A DNA stretch of 64,000 nt from Curvularia sp. ZM96 (taxonomy: Eukaryota; Ascomycota; Dothideomycetes; Pleosporales; Pleosporaceae). Numbering within the stretch: the stretch's first letter is position 1; the number at the start of each line of letters is the position of its first letter. Positions 1-11,271 of this stretch are shown in pieces. The position numbers and the translations under genes were made by a program. The notes below the pieces were generated by a model that had not been told where the DNA came from, did no database searches, and worked only from the letters and a program-made list of their open reading frames with translations. The stretch is taken from contig JAJGBQ010000007.1 in NCBI GenBank assembly GCA_022457065.1, positions 2,108,001 through 2,172,000 of the forward strand, in the 5' to 3' direction.

Positions 1-546
1 GGACAGGGCTACGTAACGTAGGTCTACTACACTTGACGGGACGATAAGGAAGATGGAGATCAGCTTAAGGCGAGAAAAGTGATAAATGCTGAACAGTCTC
101 GTATACCAACCAGGGAGCGGTAATGGCGCGCATGGTGTAAGTTGCACAGGAGTGTCGATTACACGTAGGAAGCGTTTTGAAAAGAGGGTCTCCGGGATGA
201 ACGGGCAAAACTGCTGTGATCAAGCAGCTGAAACTTTGGAATTTTCAATTGATCGAAAGACAAAGTGCCTGGATGCTCCAATGCGTGCGTTGTAGAATAT
301 CTCTGGCGAGTGTCTCGCGTAGGGATCGAGGGTAAAGTGGGGAGTTAGGCGATGCCTAATAGGGCTAGTGTAGAACCAACCACAAGCCCCGAACATGAAA
401 GCTCGTGATGATGCAATGTGTCAAGTCAGCGAAAGAATTACTTGTCAGGCGCCAATTCAGTCCCAGCTATCCAAGATTGCTGTATCTTCTCGTCCGATAC
501 TGCTGAAATAACCCTCAACGCGTGATTACGACCGGAGAAGCTCGCC
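1..546. other. upstream region of bos1, no gene seen
   Basis: No reading frame here looks like a real gene. The stretch probably holds the bos1 promoter and 5' leader. Confidence 0.5.
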
Positions 547-1420
547 ATGGTTCGTCTTCTCGCGCATACATAGCGCGCGCAAACTCACGTCGCAAACAGA
601 ACGCCCTATTCAATTCAGCCTTGCGGCAATCCACCTCGATACGGAAGGATCTGGACCAATTCGCAGATGCATCCTCGCCCTCGCCACACCTCCAGGCCCA
701 ACTCAACGCCTCTCTTGCAACATTTGCGCGTACCATTGACGACTATGGCAAACTCGCCAGGCAGGAGCCCGTCCAGACCAAGGCCGAAAAGGCGCAAGAG
801 AGATTAAAGAACTTCCGAGCCGAGCTGGAAGAGTACCGTGCGAGCTTCAAGCGAATAAAGAGTGCCAATGAGGACATTGTACGTTTCGAGCTGCCATCCA
901 CACCCTGGGTCTTCGCCAGCATGTACTCACCCCATTGCTATAGCGAACAACTGAAGCACGAACCGAACTTCTAGGCCGCCGTCCTCACAACACAGCTACG
1001 CCCGAAAACCCATATTCACAACCCAACCTTGCCGCCCAGCACTCGGCCTTTGCACCTTCACAGCCCTACGATCCCAACGCCCCCTATCGACCGAACGCAT
1101 ACTCAGCAGGTGCCCCACAAGGCGGCCAATACGATCGCGAAGGTCACCTTCTGCGGGAGAATACCTTCTTCAACAAGACATCCGACCAACTTGACGAATT
1201 TCTTGACAGAGGGAGGGCCGTGCTGGGCGATCTGGGCCAGCAGCGGGATATGTTGAAGGGTACACAGAGAAGGCTGTACACGGTCGCCAATACCCTAGGC
1301 ATCAGCGGAGACACCATTCGCATGGTCGAAAGACGAGCGAAGCAGGACAAATGGATATTTTGGGCTGGTGTGGTCATCTTCTTTCTGTTCTGCTGGCTCG
1401 TCATACATTTTCTACGCTGA
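547..1420 (+). CDS. bos1: Bos1/membrin-type Qb SNARE of ER-Golgi transport
   Basis: Encodes a tail-anchored SNARE of COPII vesicles that helps fuse ER-derived vesicles with the Golgi. Three exons fit: 547-549 (the ATG alone), 600-878 and 944-1420, giving 252 residues, close to yeast Bos1 (244). Intron 1 (550-599) has a GTTCGT donor and CAG acceptor; intron 2 (879-943) has GTACGT, a TACTCAC branch site and TAG. The protein begins MNALFNSALRQ, typical of the family. It has an N-terminal helical region, the conserved ELLGRRPHNTATPENPY stretch, and a SNARE helix (about residues 167-230) with the zero-layer glutamine in LGQQRDML near residue 192. A membrane anchor covers residues 231-252, ending at FLR. 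Without the one-codon exon the frame has no nearby ATG giving the conserved N-terminus. Identity is sure; the exon 1 model is likely. Confidence 0.9.
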
Positions 1421-1672
1421 GGATAGTCGACATGGGTTTGGCTTCCGCTCAACTCTGGACTTTTCACTAGGTTTAGCAAGGCGTTAGGTGCATCAAATAG
1501 AGGGAATGAGGGAATGCGAGGCTTTTTCTTCGCGTGTCAAGACATGATGTGCCTGAACCGCCATCATGTACTTATAATGCACAAGTTTACTGATAGACTC
1601 CCCACCGCACACAACATTGGTACATTGAACCGGCACATGGCTTCCAACTAGCATCCTGCAAACCGCTCGCTA
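1421..1672. other. bos1 3' flank up to the transposon island
   Basis: Noncoding sequence between the bos1 stop and the TA target site (1671-1672) of the first DNA transposon. Base composition changes sharply at the island edge: TAG/CTA-rich sequence starts inside the element. Confidence 0.5.
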
Positions 1673-3505
1673 ACGTGTTCTATCAGTAAGCTGCGCACAT
1701 CAGTAAGCTGCGCACCCTACCCAACCTGACCCGACTCTCTCCACAACCACCACAATGCCGCGACAACAACGTCCTAAATCAACTTCTCGTGAAGGTAGAA
1801 TAAGTCTTGCTATAGCATCGTATTAAAATAACTAAAAACAATCTCTCCATGCCCTTGCAGTAGCGTACGATATGCTAGAATTAACGCTACGAATACGTCT
1901 CCGCGGTACCTAGCCACGATTAGAGACAGCCTCTATTAACCGTAAGCTATTACTAATTAAAGAGTAGTCTCTCGTGCAGTAGATCCTAGGCCTTAATTAG
2001 CGTGGTTTTCTAGCCCGTATTATCGACGTACGACGAATAGCAGACGCTCTACTCGCCGCGCGTGGCTAAGATCTACCTCTACTACTTATAGGCAAATGCT
2101 AGGTGTCGCGCTTTATCTAAGGCTAGGTAGAGCTTTAGACAAAGTAGACTAGACGATTTTATAGCTAGCGCGCCTCCTGCGAGAATTCTATCGTAATTAT
2201 AGCCTAGTTTAAGCTAGTAGAGGAGACGCGTTAGACGTATAGTATTCTAGATTAAGACGTCTATAACTTTAATGAGACTAGATTCGCTATAGGTGTCGCT
2301 AGGACGTTAAAAGTAGTTACTAGCGCTAATAAAGTTGGCAAAGTAGTTATCGTATAGCTAGGTAATCGCGAGTAGGTAATAGCTATCGAGTGCGTTAACG
2401 CGTCTAGCTAGTGTCTTCTACTATTTATAATACTATCTAGTAAAGTCTACTAGGCTAGCTAGTACGACAAGCTCCTACTTAACTAGACTATCGCCGTCTT
2501 AGGCAATAGCTAGATAACTAATAAGCTTAGTATAGAGTAGGTGAAGCACTTTAACTAGTATATAGCCGCTCGTACGGCTAGAGTCTATTATCTTCTTATT
2601 CTAGATAGATATAGTAGCCACGCCACGCTAGAGTTTAATTAGTACTGCGCTAAGAATAAGATTATTACTCTCTATATACCGCTTTATACGTCGCACCTTC
2701 TCTAGCCTCTTAACGTAAGCTGCTTCTCTTCTCTTAAGCGTGCGTATGGACGTGAGATTAAGGAACTTGCCTATTAAGATATCTACTATATTAACAAAGT
2801 AGACTTTCTCGTAGTCTATATATAGATCTAGTAGATAGTTTTTACGCAGTAGAATATCTAGGTAGGCTTTTAAGTAATAGGCCTTATCTCTTCTTATCTA
2901 GATCGCGTTCTATTGTTACTAACAGTCGTCTAGACGCCGTCTCTACTATAGATAAATATAGGCAGTAGTGCTATCACGTAGGCGGAAACACTACATATAG
3001 TAGAGCAACTCTAGTAGCAGGTGCTCTATCTTTAAGAACGGCTACGTTAGTAGTTAGATAGTCTAATAAGTATTACTATACGCTAGCTCGCGAAAAGCGC
3101 TTAGCTTATAATATAATTAGTAACGATACTTGCAGAGGAGAATAAGAAGCTATATATAGCTAACCTGCGTTAACGCCGAAAGTAAGACTAGTGACGTTAA
3201 TATATTACTTCTAGTAGGGCTCTCTAGGTGCGATAGGCCTAGCAGCTTGCTATAGAGGTAGAAAGGGTAGTTATAGGCACTAAGTAGAGTGAGGGTAGTT
3301 AGCAACGTTAGCGCGCGCCGCTAACGTGCACGAAGTGCCATATTTAAGGACATACTCGCACTACGTGTAAGGCTAGATAATAAATTATACCTCTTAATTT
3401 TATCTTATTTTACTACGTTATTATGGCTTAATTGCTTAGAGAGTCGGGTTAGGTTGGGTAGGGTGCGCAGCTTACTAATATGCGTAGCTTACTAATAGAA
3501 CACGT
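1673..3505 (+). mobile_element. Fot1/pogo-type DNA transposon, copy 1 (1,833 bp)
   Basis: A full-length Tc1/mariner-superfamily element flanked by TA duplications (1671-1672 and 3506-3507). The left end begins ACGTGTTCTATCAGTAAGC and the right end is its inverted copy with a few C-to-T type differences. Each end carries the motif AGTAAGCTGCGC or a close variant twice, about 20 bp apart, followed by a CCCAACC stretch; the matching inverted region is about 70 bp. One transposase frame (1755-3380) fills the inside. The element is dead: its frame has many TAG and TAA stops of the kind RIP makes from CAG, CAA and TGG. Length, TA target and transposase type all match the Fot1/pogo group of fungi. 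Confidence 0.9.
1755..3380 (+). pseudogene. RIP-inactivated Fot1/pogo transposase, copy 1
   Basis: A 542-codon frame (541 residues, the size of Fot1-class transposases) kept from ATG to TAA without any visible frameshift but with many in-frame stops. Readable pieces are a helix-turn-helix stretch around codons 33-60 (AYDMLELTLRIRLRGT), the DDE catalytic core with YNFNETRFA (about 2267-2293), and a further core block with ILDRYSSHATLEFN where GHGSHAT-type sequence is usual. The C-terminus keeps a Cys-x2-Cys-x4-His-x4-Cys pattern (about 3330-3370). Nearly all stops sit where CAG, CAA or TGG would be expected, the mark of RIP. Confidence 0.88.
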
Positions 3506-3883
3506 TAACGTGCGGGATCAGTAAGCTGCGCGGATTAGTAAGCTGCGCACCCCACCCAACCTAACGCGACTCTCTCCACAACTACCACAATGCCGCGACA
3601 ACAGCGCTCTATACAGACTTCTCGTGAAGGTAGACTTTGTTTTGCTATAGTATCGTATTAAAGTAACTAAAAACAATCTCTCTATGCTCTTATAGTAGCG
3701 TACGATATGCTAGAATTAACGCTACGAACGCGTCTCTATAGTACCTAGCCACGATTAGAGACAGTCTCTGTTAATCGAAAGCTATCGCTAATTAAAGAGT
3801 AGTCTCTTATATAGTAGATCCTAAATCTTAATTAGCGTAGTTTTCTAGCCTATATTATCGACGTACGACAAATAGCAGACGCT

Positions 3884-4365
3884 TGTTACACGGGGGTTCG
3901 CTATACTCACCTAGCCTCGGTCCGGGTTAGGGCGAGACTTGTATAAAGTATTCCGTGCGATTATTATCTAGCAATTCGTAGTAGAGAGAAGTTATTAAAG
4001 TTTAACTAATAGTATAAAAGTAATAATTAATTCTATAACGATAGAATAACTAAGTATTAATCTATATAAGAGAAGAACTTATAAGAGTTAACTACAACGA
4101 ATATAATAATAAAATCTAACCTATTCTTATATCTATTATAATCTGCCTAGCCGTTAGGGTGGCCTTTGCTATTACTAACAGTCCCTTCTACTATAATAGC
4201 CTCCTACTATCATATATGCTCCTACTATTACTAACGGGTAGTCTTGGCGTAACGGCAGTCACGTGATCCCCGCCCCGCGGTGATTATTACCTTTTAACGT
4301 GGCGTCTAATAGTCTTTAACCTGCGGCCTTCGTTAAGAAGAGATCCTTCGCTGTTACTTGTAACA
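3884..4365 (-). repeat. LTR downstream of pol (element's 3' LTR)
   Basis: 482 bp direct repeat of 10790-11271, TGTTAC...GTAACA. It differs from the other copy mostly by C/T or G/A changes, as RIP would give. Confidence 0.93.
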
Positions 4366-4380
4366 TTATCCCCCCTCTTA
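4366..4380 (-). other. polypurine tract
   Basis: Read on the minus strand this is TAAGAGGGGGGATAA directly before the LTR, the place and type of the plus-strand primer site of LTR retrotransposons. Confidence 0.75.
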
Positions 4381-4504
4381 GGGTTATCGTCCTAATACCC
4401 TAGATTATCGTTTTCCCGTGTATCGCTTAGCACTAGCGGCGTAAATAAGTACAGAGGCACGCCCGTCGTATCGTAAGCGTTCCTTCCTCTATACCTTCCT
4501 AACT

Positions 4505-4975
4505 ATGCCTAAGATTCTGTCCTCTCGCCGTGTTTGTGCCTAGGGTTCGACTTCCGAGCGCCGTGCTCGTGCTAACCGTGTGAAAGAGCAGGGTCACGAA
4601 ATGACTTACTATTATAAGCGGTGTGAGGAGAAGAATCTTCGTTGCTTTATAGACACTACGACTAGTCGCTGTACTAGGTACATTTCTATTACGGCTAAGT
4701 GTAGCCTGTTTGTTCCTAAGGAAGAGTAGGAGAAGGTTTAGCGTGAGAAGCGGCAGAAGCAGATCGAGATTGCGCGTTTAAAGGCTTAGCTAGCTCAGCG
4801 TGAGCTAGAACTCCTAGAGGCTGAGGCGCAAGAGTAAGCATTTGCCGATCGAGATCTTGCCATCTTGAACTTTCAGGATCGCGCGAAAGAGCAGGCCAAG
4901 GGGAGTTCTGCCCCTAGTACGGACCTTCTAACAACTAGACTATCGCTACCTAAATAGTCGACTAACTTAGGCTAG
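4505..4975 (+). pseudogene. extra antisense ORF inside the Gypsy element, decayed
   Basis: On the plus strand, opposite to gag-pol and between integrase and the LTR, a 157-codon frame starts MPKILSSRRV and runs in one frame to 4975. It is broken only by a few TAG/TAA stops. It reads as a Cys-containing patch (KNLRCFIDTTTSRCTRYIS, then KCSLFVPKEE) followed by a long charged helix rich in Lys, Glu, Gln, Arg and Leu, likely a coiled coil. I have a general memory of similar Cys-plus-coiled-coil proteins tied to fungal Gypsy elements, but cannot name a function. Its coding look (frame kept, amphipathic helix) argues against chance. Confidence 0.55.
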
Positions 4976-4979
4976 TTAT

Positions 4980-7900
4980 AGGCTAACGCTTCTTTCAACT
5001 CTTTTTTCCTTAATTACTTCCTTTCCCTTAAGAACCTAGTTCTCGTTTCTTTAGATGCCTCTAGTAGTACTCACGTACTAGTAACTTACAGTTCGTTAGA
5101 TTTCCTTTAGGTTCCTAAGTGTTATAGCTCTCGGGCCATCCTTGCCACTTAACTAAGTACTTCTACTAACTACTAATTTTCTATAGATCCTTAACTTCCT
5201 TAACTACGTACTCGTCGTCTTCGAGCTCTATATCTTCTACTAGCTTAGCGTTTTAGGGTGCTAGTTCTAGTAGTTTCTTGTAGAAAACGTTATATATACG
5301 CATATCTAGTAGTAGCTAGAGTTTATAGTTTACTAGTTCTAATTTCTCTAGAATTTTAAATAGTCCTAATTAGAGACTATCTAGTTTTTTGCTTAGTCGC
5401 TTAGTTTTTAGGTTTTATCGTAATAAGAAAACTTTGTCCCCCTTCTTAAAGGTTAGTCCCTTAATCCTTTGCTTATTCGCTTGCCTAGACATCGTAAGGT
5501 TCCTATAAGCGATATTCTTGCTTAATTCTTTATATAATTCTCGTATTAGTTAAGCTTTGTCGTCCGCTCTAACTACGATGCTTTTAATATCTTTTAGGTC
5601 TTAATAAGCAACTAGCTTATACCTATAATTAGCGTAGTGCGGCGAGTACTTCGTGGTCGCCAACTTTAAACTATTATAGGCCAATTATGCTATTAGCAAG
5701 AGTTTAACCTAGTTGTCTTACAGCTTATTAACGTACATTCGCAAGTATTATTCTAGCGTCTAGTTCGTTCGTTTAGTTTGTCTATTAGTTTCTAGGTAAA
5801 AGCTCATTAATAGCTTCTTTTTTACTCCTATTTTTACTAGGAACGTTAACTAATACTTCAACGTGAACAGCTTGTCTCTATCCGTTATAAATTCCTTAGG
5901 TATTCTATACTCTAACATTAGTGCCTTCGAAACTTCGTACGCGCACTCTTCTACCGTAATAGTTTCCTCTATAGACACGAACTTTGCCCCTTTAGTTAAT
6001 TAGTATATAATTACTAGAATAGTATCGTAAAGTTAAGCTAATTCTAGTTCTAGTAACTTTAGGAGCTTCACTATAAAGTCTATTGTCACACTACTCTATA
6101 GTCGTGTTGGTGGTAGTAGAGGTTGTAATAGGCTATAGGGCTTATGTCTCTTAGACTTATTCTAGTAATATGCTAAATAGTTGCCTAATACTTCCTGCAC
6201 CTTCGCTCGCAAGCGTGGTATCTCGAACACCTTCTTTAGTCGCCTAACTATTTCTTCTACCGCTATATGTCTGTATTCTAGAGACTCGTATAGGGTTTTA
6301 ATAAGTTTAGTTCTTATATAAGAAGGTACGTATATTTGTGTGCCTTCTCTTAGAGCTTTAAGTTTCTTCCTATCGTTCGCTACTTCTAGCGGATAGGGAT
6401 CTATTTCTAACGCCCATAGCGTCACCCTTTCCTGCCATTCTTGCGTCAATGTTTTTGTTAGCGCGGCCACCTTAGCTACTCTAGCTAGTTCTAGCTAGTT
6501 GTACTTTAGACTGCTATTAGGCATCCTTTTAAGTACTATATCGTGTGGTTCTTTGTAACCTTCTTCGCGTAGGTTAGATCTTCGGCTTAGAGCATCCGCT
6601 ACTCTATTAAGCAATCCTGCTCGATGCGTAATCTTAAAGTCGAACTAAGATAGCATCTTAGCCTATTAGACTTATTATCTATTAAGTTTCTTAGTCGTTA
6701 TAAAACTCGCTAGGTTCTAGTAATTAGTATAAACCTCGATCATGTCTAGAAGTCCTAACAGATATACTTCCCATTGTTTAAAGGCATTAACTACTCCGAG
6801 TAGTTCCTTGTCGTGAATATTATAGTTAAGTTCTACTCCTAAGAACTTCCTAGAATAGTAGAACACTAGTCTCCATTTTCCGTCTAGGCACTGCTGTGAC
6901 AATACAGCTCCGAGTGCATAGTCTGACGCGTCAGTCTCGACTCGCGTCTTTCGCCTTAGGTCGTACATCTCTAGTACAGGTGCTTCGAGGAATATCTGTT
7001 TAATCTAGTCAAATACTTCTTAATGTTCCTTATTCTATTAAAACCCTACTTTCTTCTTCGTGATCTTAGAGAGTGGTGCGGTAATTTTTAAATAATCTTT
7101 AATAAACTTCTAATAGTAATTAGCGAATTCTAGAAAGAATTATACGTTCTTAACTATTTTAGGTTTTAGCTATTCCTATACAGTCGCTATCTTCTTCGGG
7201 TTTATTTTAACTCCTTCTATTAAGATAATAAAGTCTAGAAATTCCGTTTCCTTAACATAGAATTTGCACTTTCCTAGCTATAGATACAGCTTATATTCCT
7301 TAAGCTTCCTAAGCACTTTCTTTACATATTTAATATATTCTTTAAGAGTCCCGCTAGAGTATACTAGTATATCGTCTAAATATACAGTAACAAAGATTCT
7401 AAGGTATTCGTAGAGAGCGCTATTAATAACTAACTAAAAGGTTGCTAGCGCGTTTATTAAACCAAACAGCATAACCGTGTACTCGTACAGTCCATACTTC
7501 GTTTTAAACGCTATCTTCTATTTGTCTTCTTTCTTAATTCTAATTCTATAAAATCTTTCTCGAACGTCGAACTTCGTAAACTACTTAGCTCCCTAGAGTC
7601 AATCTATAAGCTCTAATATTAGTAGTAAGAGATATTAATTCTTTCAAGTACTAGCGTTTAATCTTCAGTAGTCGACACATAGTCGCTATTTACTATTAGA
7701 CTTCTTTACGAATAATATTAGTAAGGCTATTAGACTATATTCTAGTTAAATAAATCTCTTCTTTAAATTCTTTTAGAGGTATTCCCGTAGCTTAGCATCG
7801 TGCTCGGGCGCTATTAGGTACATGCCTCCTAGCGTTAGCTTCGCTCCTTCTTCTAGAATAATCTCGTAATCCTAATTCTAGTGTTTAGCTAGGTCTATTA

Positions 7901-8700
7901 CCTCGTTTTTCTCGAATAGTTCTCTAAACTCGTTCGTTTAGTATACATCTAGTATATCTAGTAGTAAGGGTCTGTCCTTCGTAGGCGCGACTCGTCTTAT
8001 CTAAATAACTCCTACTTCCTAAGGGTTCTTCGCATAGATTCTCGCGATCTTATATAGTAAGATCTTACTAAATCTCCCGTCCTAGGTTAAGCTCTAATCT
8101 GTTAGGCGTGTCTTATATCGTACTCTAGCAACCTTGCGCGTAGGTTCTTGGCTAAGTATTGTCTTCTTTCGCCAGTCAATGGTAGGGTTATGGGCATCTA
8201 GCTAGTCATAACTAATTAGTAGGTCCGTTTCTTCTAGGTCTATAATACTAATATTTATTTAGCTTTCCGTGTCTACTACTTTTAGTATTACCGACTTAGT
8301 CTCTAGTCTAATCGTGCTACTTCTATATGCTACGGGTATGTCCTTAGCCAATACTACTTTTAATAGAATCTTCCTATTCTAGTAGGGTATCCCGTATTTT
8401 TCTACTACTTAGGATAAGATTATGGTTTACACAGCTCCACTGTCTATAGTCGCTTTTATCTTATATCCGTATATATACATAATCGCTATTAATTCTAACG
8501 CGCGATTATTAGTGACTTGTACTTATCTAAGGGTCGTTTTAGGACTACCTTTACTAGCGTAACCCTATCTCTAGTAGCATTCTAGTTTTTTAGTTGAGAG
8601 CGTCAGCCCTTTTCTAACCTCTTCCTTTCTTTAGGGAATTTTCCAGCTTGTTGCTTAGCTACTAAATAATCTAGACAGGCGTCCCTATAGCATAATCTCT
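4980..8700 (-). pseudogene. Gypsy pol remnant (protease, RT, RNase H, integrase)
   Basis: Landmarks on the minus strand: protease DSGA motif at 8433-8447; reverse transcriptase YLDD box at 7371-7382; RNase H at 6717-6968, with VETDASDYALGAVLSQ and NYNIHDKELL, one of the longest open pieces; integrase zinc-binding and linker part at 6162-6470; integrase catalytic core around 5800-6040, with a KGAKFVSIEETIT stretch and an ITDRDKLF motif. Stops, mostly TAG/TAA, interrupt the frame throughout, so no polyprotein can be made. Boundaries are approximate. Confidence 0.85.
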
Positions 8701-10720
8701 AATTACTATACCTATATAGTATAAGCTCTCTTCTAGGTATCTATTCTCTCGTAGTTCTATTTACGCGTCGTTAATCCCTATTCTTTTAATTAGTGCTACG
8801 CAGAAAATAACTAGTATTTACCTTCGTATTATAGTATATCGTACACTAATCTTCCGTGTAAAAGGTCTAGTAGATGTTTATATGTAGGATTATTTCCTCT
8901 AGTGTCTCTAGCGCTAGAATCTAATCCTTTGTCGTATTATAAGTTTTATATCCTACTATTTAGCATTTCTTAGCTGCTATAGTTCTATGTAGGTAGTAGC
9001 TTTCCTGCCTTACCGCGATTCGCTGTTCTTAATAGAATTAGCATTTCTCTATACAGTTTATCTATTCTAGGCGCTCGTGCGCCTCTTAGTGTTCTTCCTA
9101 GTAGATGTAGTAATCTAATATTAGGCATTCTTCTGCCTATAGATGTATGTAGCAGTAGCTGTGCTCATCTAGCTTACTCTACTCTTTTTTATCTACGTAG
9201 TACATGTAAAAATCCCTTTTATAGTCGACCTAGTAGAATCGTTAGTAGATTTCTTCTTCCTTGTTATAATTCTCCACTAGTTAGTATTCTAGTAGCGTGG
9301 GGTCTATAAAGAGAGGTTGTTCTTCGAACGCTCTTCTAGCCGTGGTGTCGGCCTCGTAGCTAGTAACGTTAAGTCGTCAAGCGCGATACCTATAGATATC
9401 CACTATATGCGTGGCGTCGCTACATAGCCAACATTCCTCTTTCGCTAATCGTTACTATATATCTATAGCGTTAATTTTCTAATTAGTTAGTTCTAGAGTT
9501 GCCTATCGCATAACCTCGTTCGCCTAAATAGGTCTAGAAACTACCTCGAAGTTATCGTCGTCGTTTAAGCGTGCTTCTTCGTATAAGTCTAGGTTACTAA
9601 GTATATCGCTTAGTTCTTCTATAGATAGCAAAATAGATAGCTAAGCCCTTAGTATCTTTATCTTCACCACTACTTACTTGCTAACTTTGTTCTTTAGGCA
9701 GTCTCTACAGAAGTGTCCTAACTCCCCGCATCCAAGACATGCTTTGTTGTCGTAACGTTTCTAGCGTTCTTCCTTAGAAAGACTATCTTAGCCCTTTCCT
9801 TAGAATTTTTTATTCTTAGACTTCTCTTGTACCTTGCTAGCTATAATAGTATCGCCATCTTTATCCTTGTTGCTGTAATATTTCTTAGTGTTAGCTATTA
9901 TAGACTAGAACTGTTTCCTTTTCTACTCGTTCCTCTCCTATAGCCTATAATTAATGCGCGTAGCTAGCTCGATTAGTGCGTATAGCGTCTCTAGTTCGTC
10001 GTAGTATATAAGTCCGTCCTTAACATTTTCCTTAAGTCCTACTTCGTATGCCGTACGAAGCGATACGTCGTTCTAATTAATCCTAGACTGTAGTTACTTA
10101 AACTTAGCCGTATACGCGGATACCGACTTAGTTTAGCGTAAACGAGTAATTACTCTCTCCACTTGTTTCTTTTTATCTATTTCGCCAAAGATACGCCCTA
10201 TTTCCGTCTTAAAGTTTTTCTAGCTCTTAAACAGCTCCTATATTTCTTCCTTAGTCCTATAGTTATCTGTGTCCTTTAGGAAATCCTTAACGTATAGCTA
10301 CACCTATCTAGCTACCTTGCCCTTTATATACGTACTAGCTAGTAGGATCTTTTCCTAATCGTTAGGTACTCCGTAGTATTTACTATAGAGATTAGTGCTA
10401 GTTAGAAACGTCCACAAATCGTTATAACTTCCGTCAAACTTCTCTAGTAGCGCTATCTTAGGTTTCGCAGTAGTTCTTTTCTTATTAGAGGTGGCCATCA
10501 GCTAGCTCGTAAGCTAATTAATTATTTCCTGCATGCTAGCCATCTACTAGGCTTAGATCGTGGCCTATCGCCTAAGATTTTACAGTTCTCGCACGTGACG
10601 CATGTTGTCGTTTTCGTCGTCACTCAGGGTCAGCATTTCATCGTCAAGTGCTAGGTTAGGCCTAGGTGCTAGACCTTAGGTAGATCCCTAGGCACTATCC
10701 TAAGATTAAGAGTGTGCGTA
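8700..10720 (-). pseudogene. Gypsy gag remnant with zinc knuckle
   Basis: Between the protease and the upstream LTR. A clear CCHC knuckle, CLGCGELGHFCRDC, is read on the minus strand at 9698-9739 and supports a nucleocapsid. A start near 10770 (MDEFN on the minus strand) would fit gag, but the frame is broken by many stops. Boundaries are approximate. Confidence 0.7.
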
Positions 10721-10789
10721 AGACATCTTAAATCTTAATTTGGCGTACTATTAGTTAAATTCGTCCATAGAATCCGTAGGTGGTTAAAG

Positions 10790-11271
10790 TGTTACATAGG
10801 GGTTCGCTATACTTATCTAGCCTTAGTCTAGGTTAGGGCGAGACTTGTATAAAGTATTCCGTGCGATTGTTGTCTAGCGATTTGTAGTAGAGAGAAGTTA
10901 TCGAAGTTTAACTAATAGTGTAAAAGTAACAATTAATTCTATAACGATAGAATAACTAAGTATTAATCTATATAAGAGAAGAACTTATAAGAGTTAACCA
11001 CAACGAATATAATAATAAAATCTAACCTATTCTTATATCTATTACAATCTGCCTGGCCGTTAGGGCGGCCTTTGCTATCACTAACGGTCTCTTCTACTGT
11101 GATGGCCTCCTGCCATCACATATACTCCTACCATTACTGACGGGTAGTCTTGGCGTGACGGCAGTCACGTGATCCCCGCCCCGCGGTGATTATTACCTTT
11201 TGACGTGGCGCCTAATGGTCTTCAACCTGCGGCCTTCGTCAAGGAGAGATCCTTCGCTGTTACTTGTAACA
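10790..11271 (-). repeat. LTR upstream of gag (element's 5' LTR)
   Basis: 482 bp partner of 3884-4365. The following 5 bases acgct repeat those before the other LTR. On the minus strand, CTTTAACCACC directly follows the LTR and would be the primer binding site, but RIP makes a tRNA assignment unsafe. Confidence 0.93.

Larger units (their letters stand above)
3884..11271 (-). mobile_element. Ty3/Gypsy LTR retrotransposon, complete but RIP-degraded (7,388 bp)
   Basis: Bounded by two 482 bp LTRs in direct orientation, each starting TGTTAC and ending GTAACA. It is flanked by the 5 bp target duplication acgct (3879-3883 and 11272-11276). Domain order read on the minus strand is gag with a CCHC zinc knuckle, aspartic protease, reverse transcriptase, RNase H and integrase, which is the Ty3/Gypsy order. 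A purine-rich tract (4366-4380 read on the minus strand) abuts the LTR downstream of integrase, which fixes the transcription direction. All pol and gag frames are cut by stops. Confidence 0.92.
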
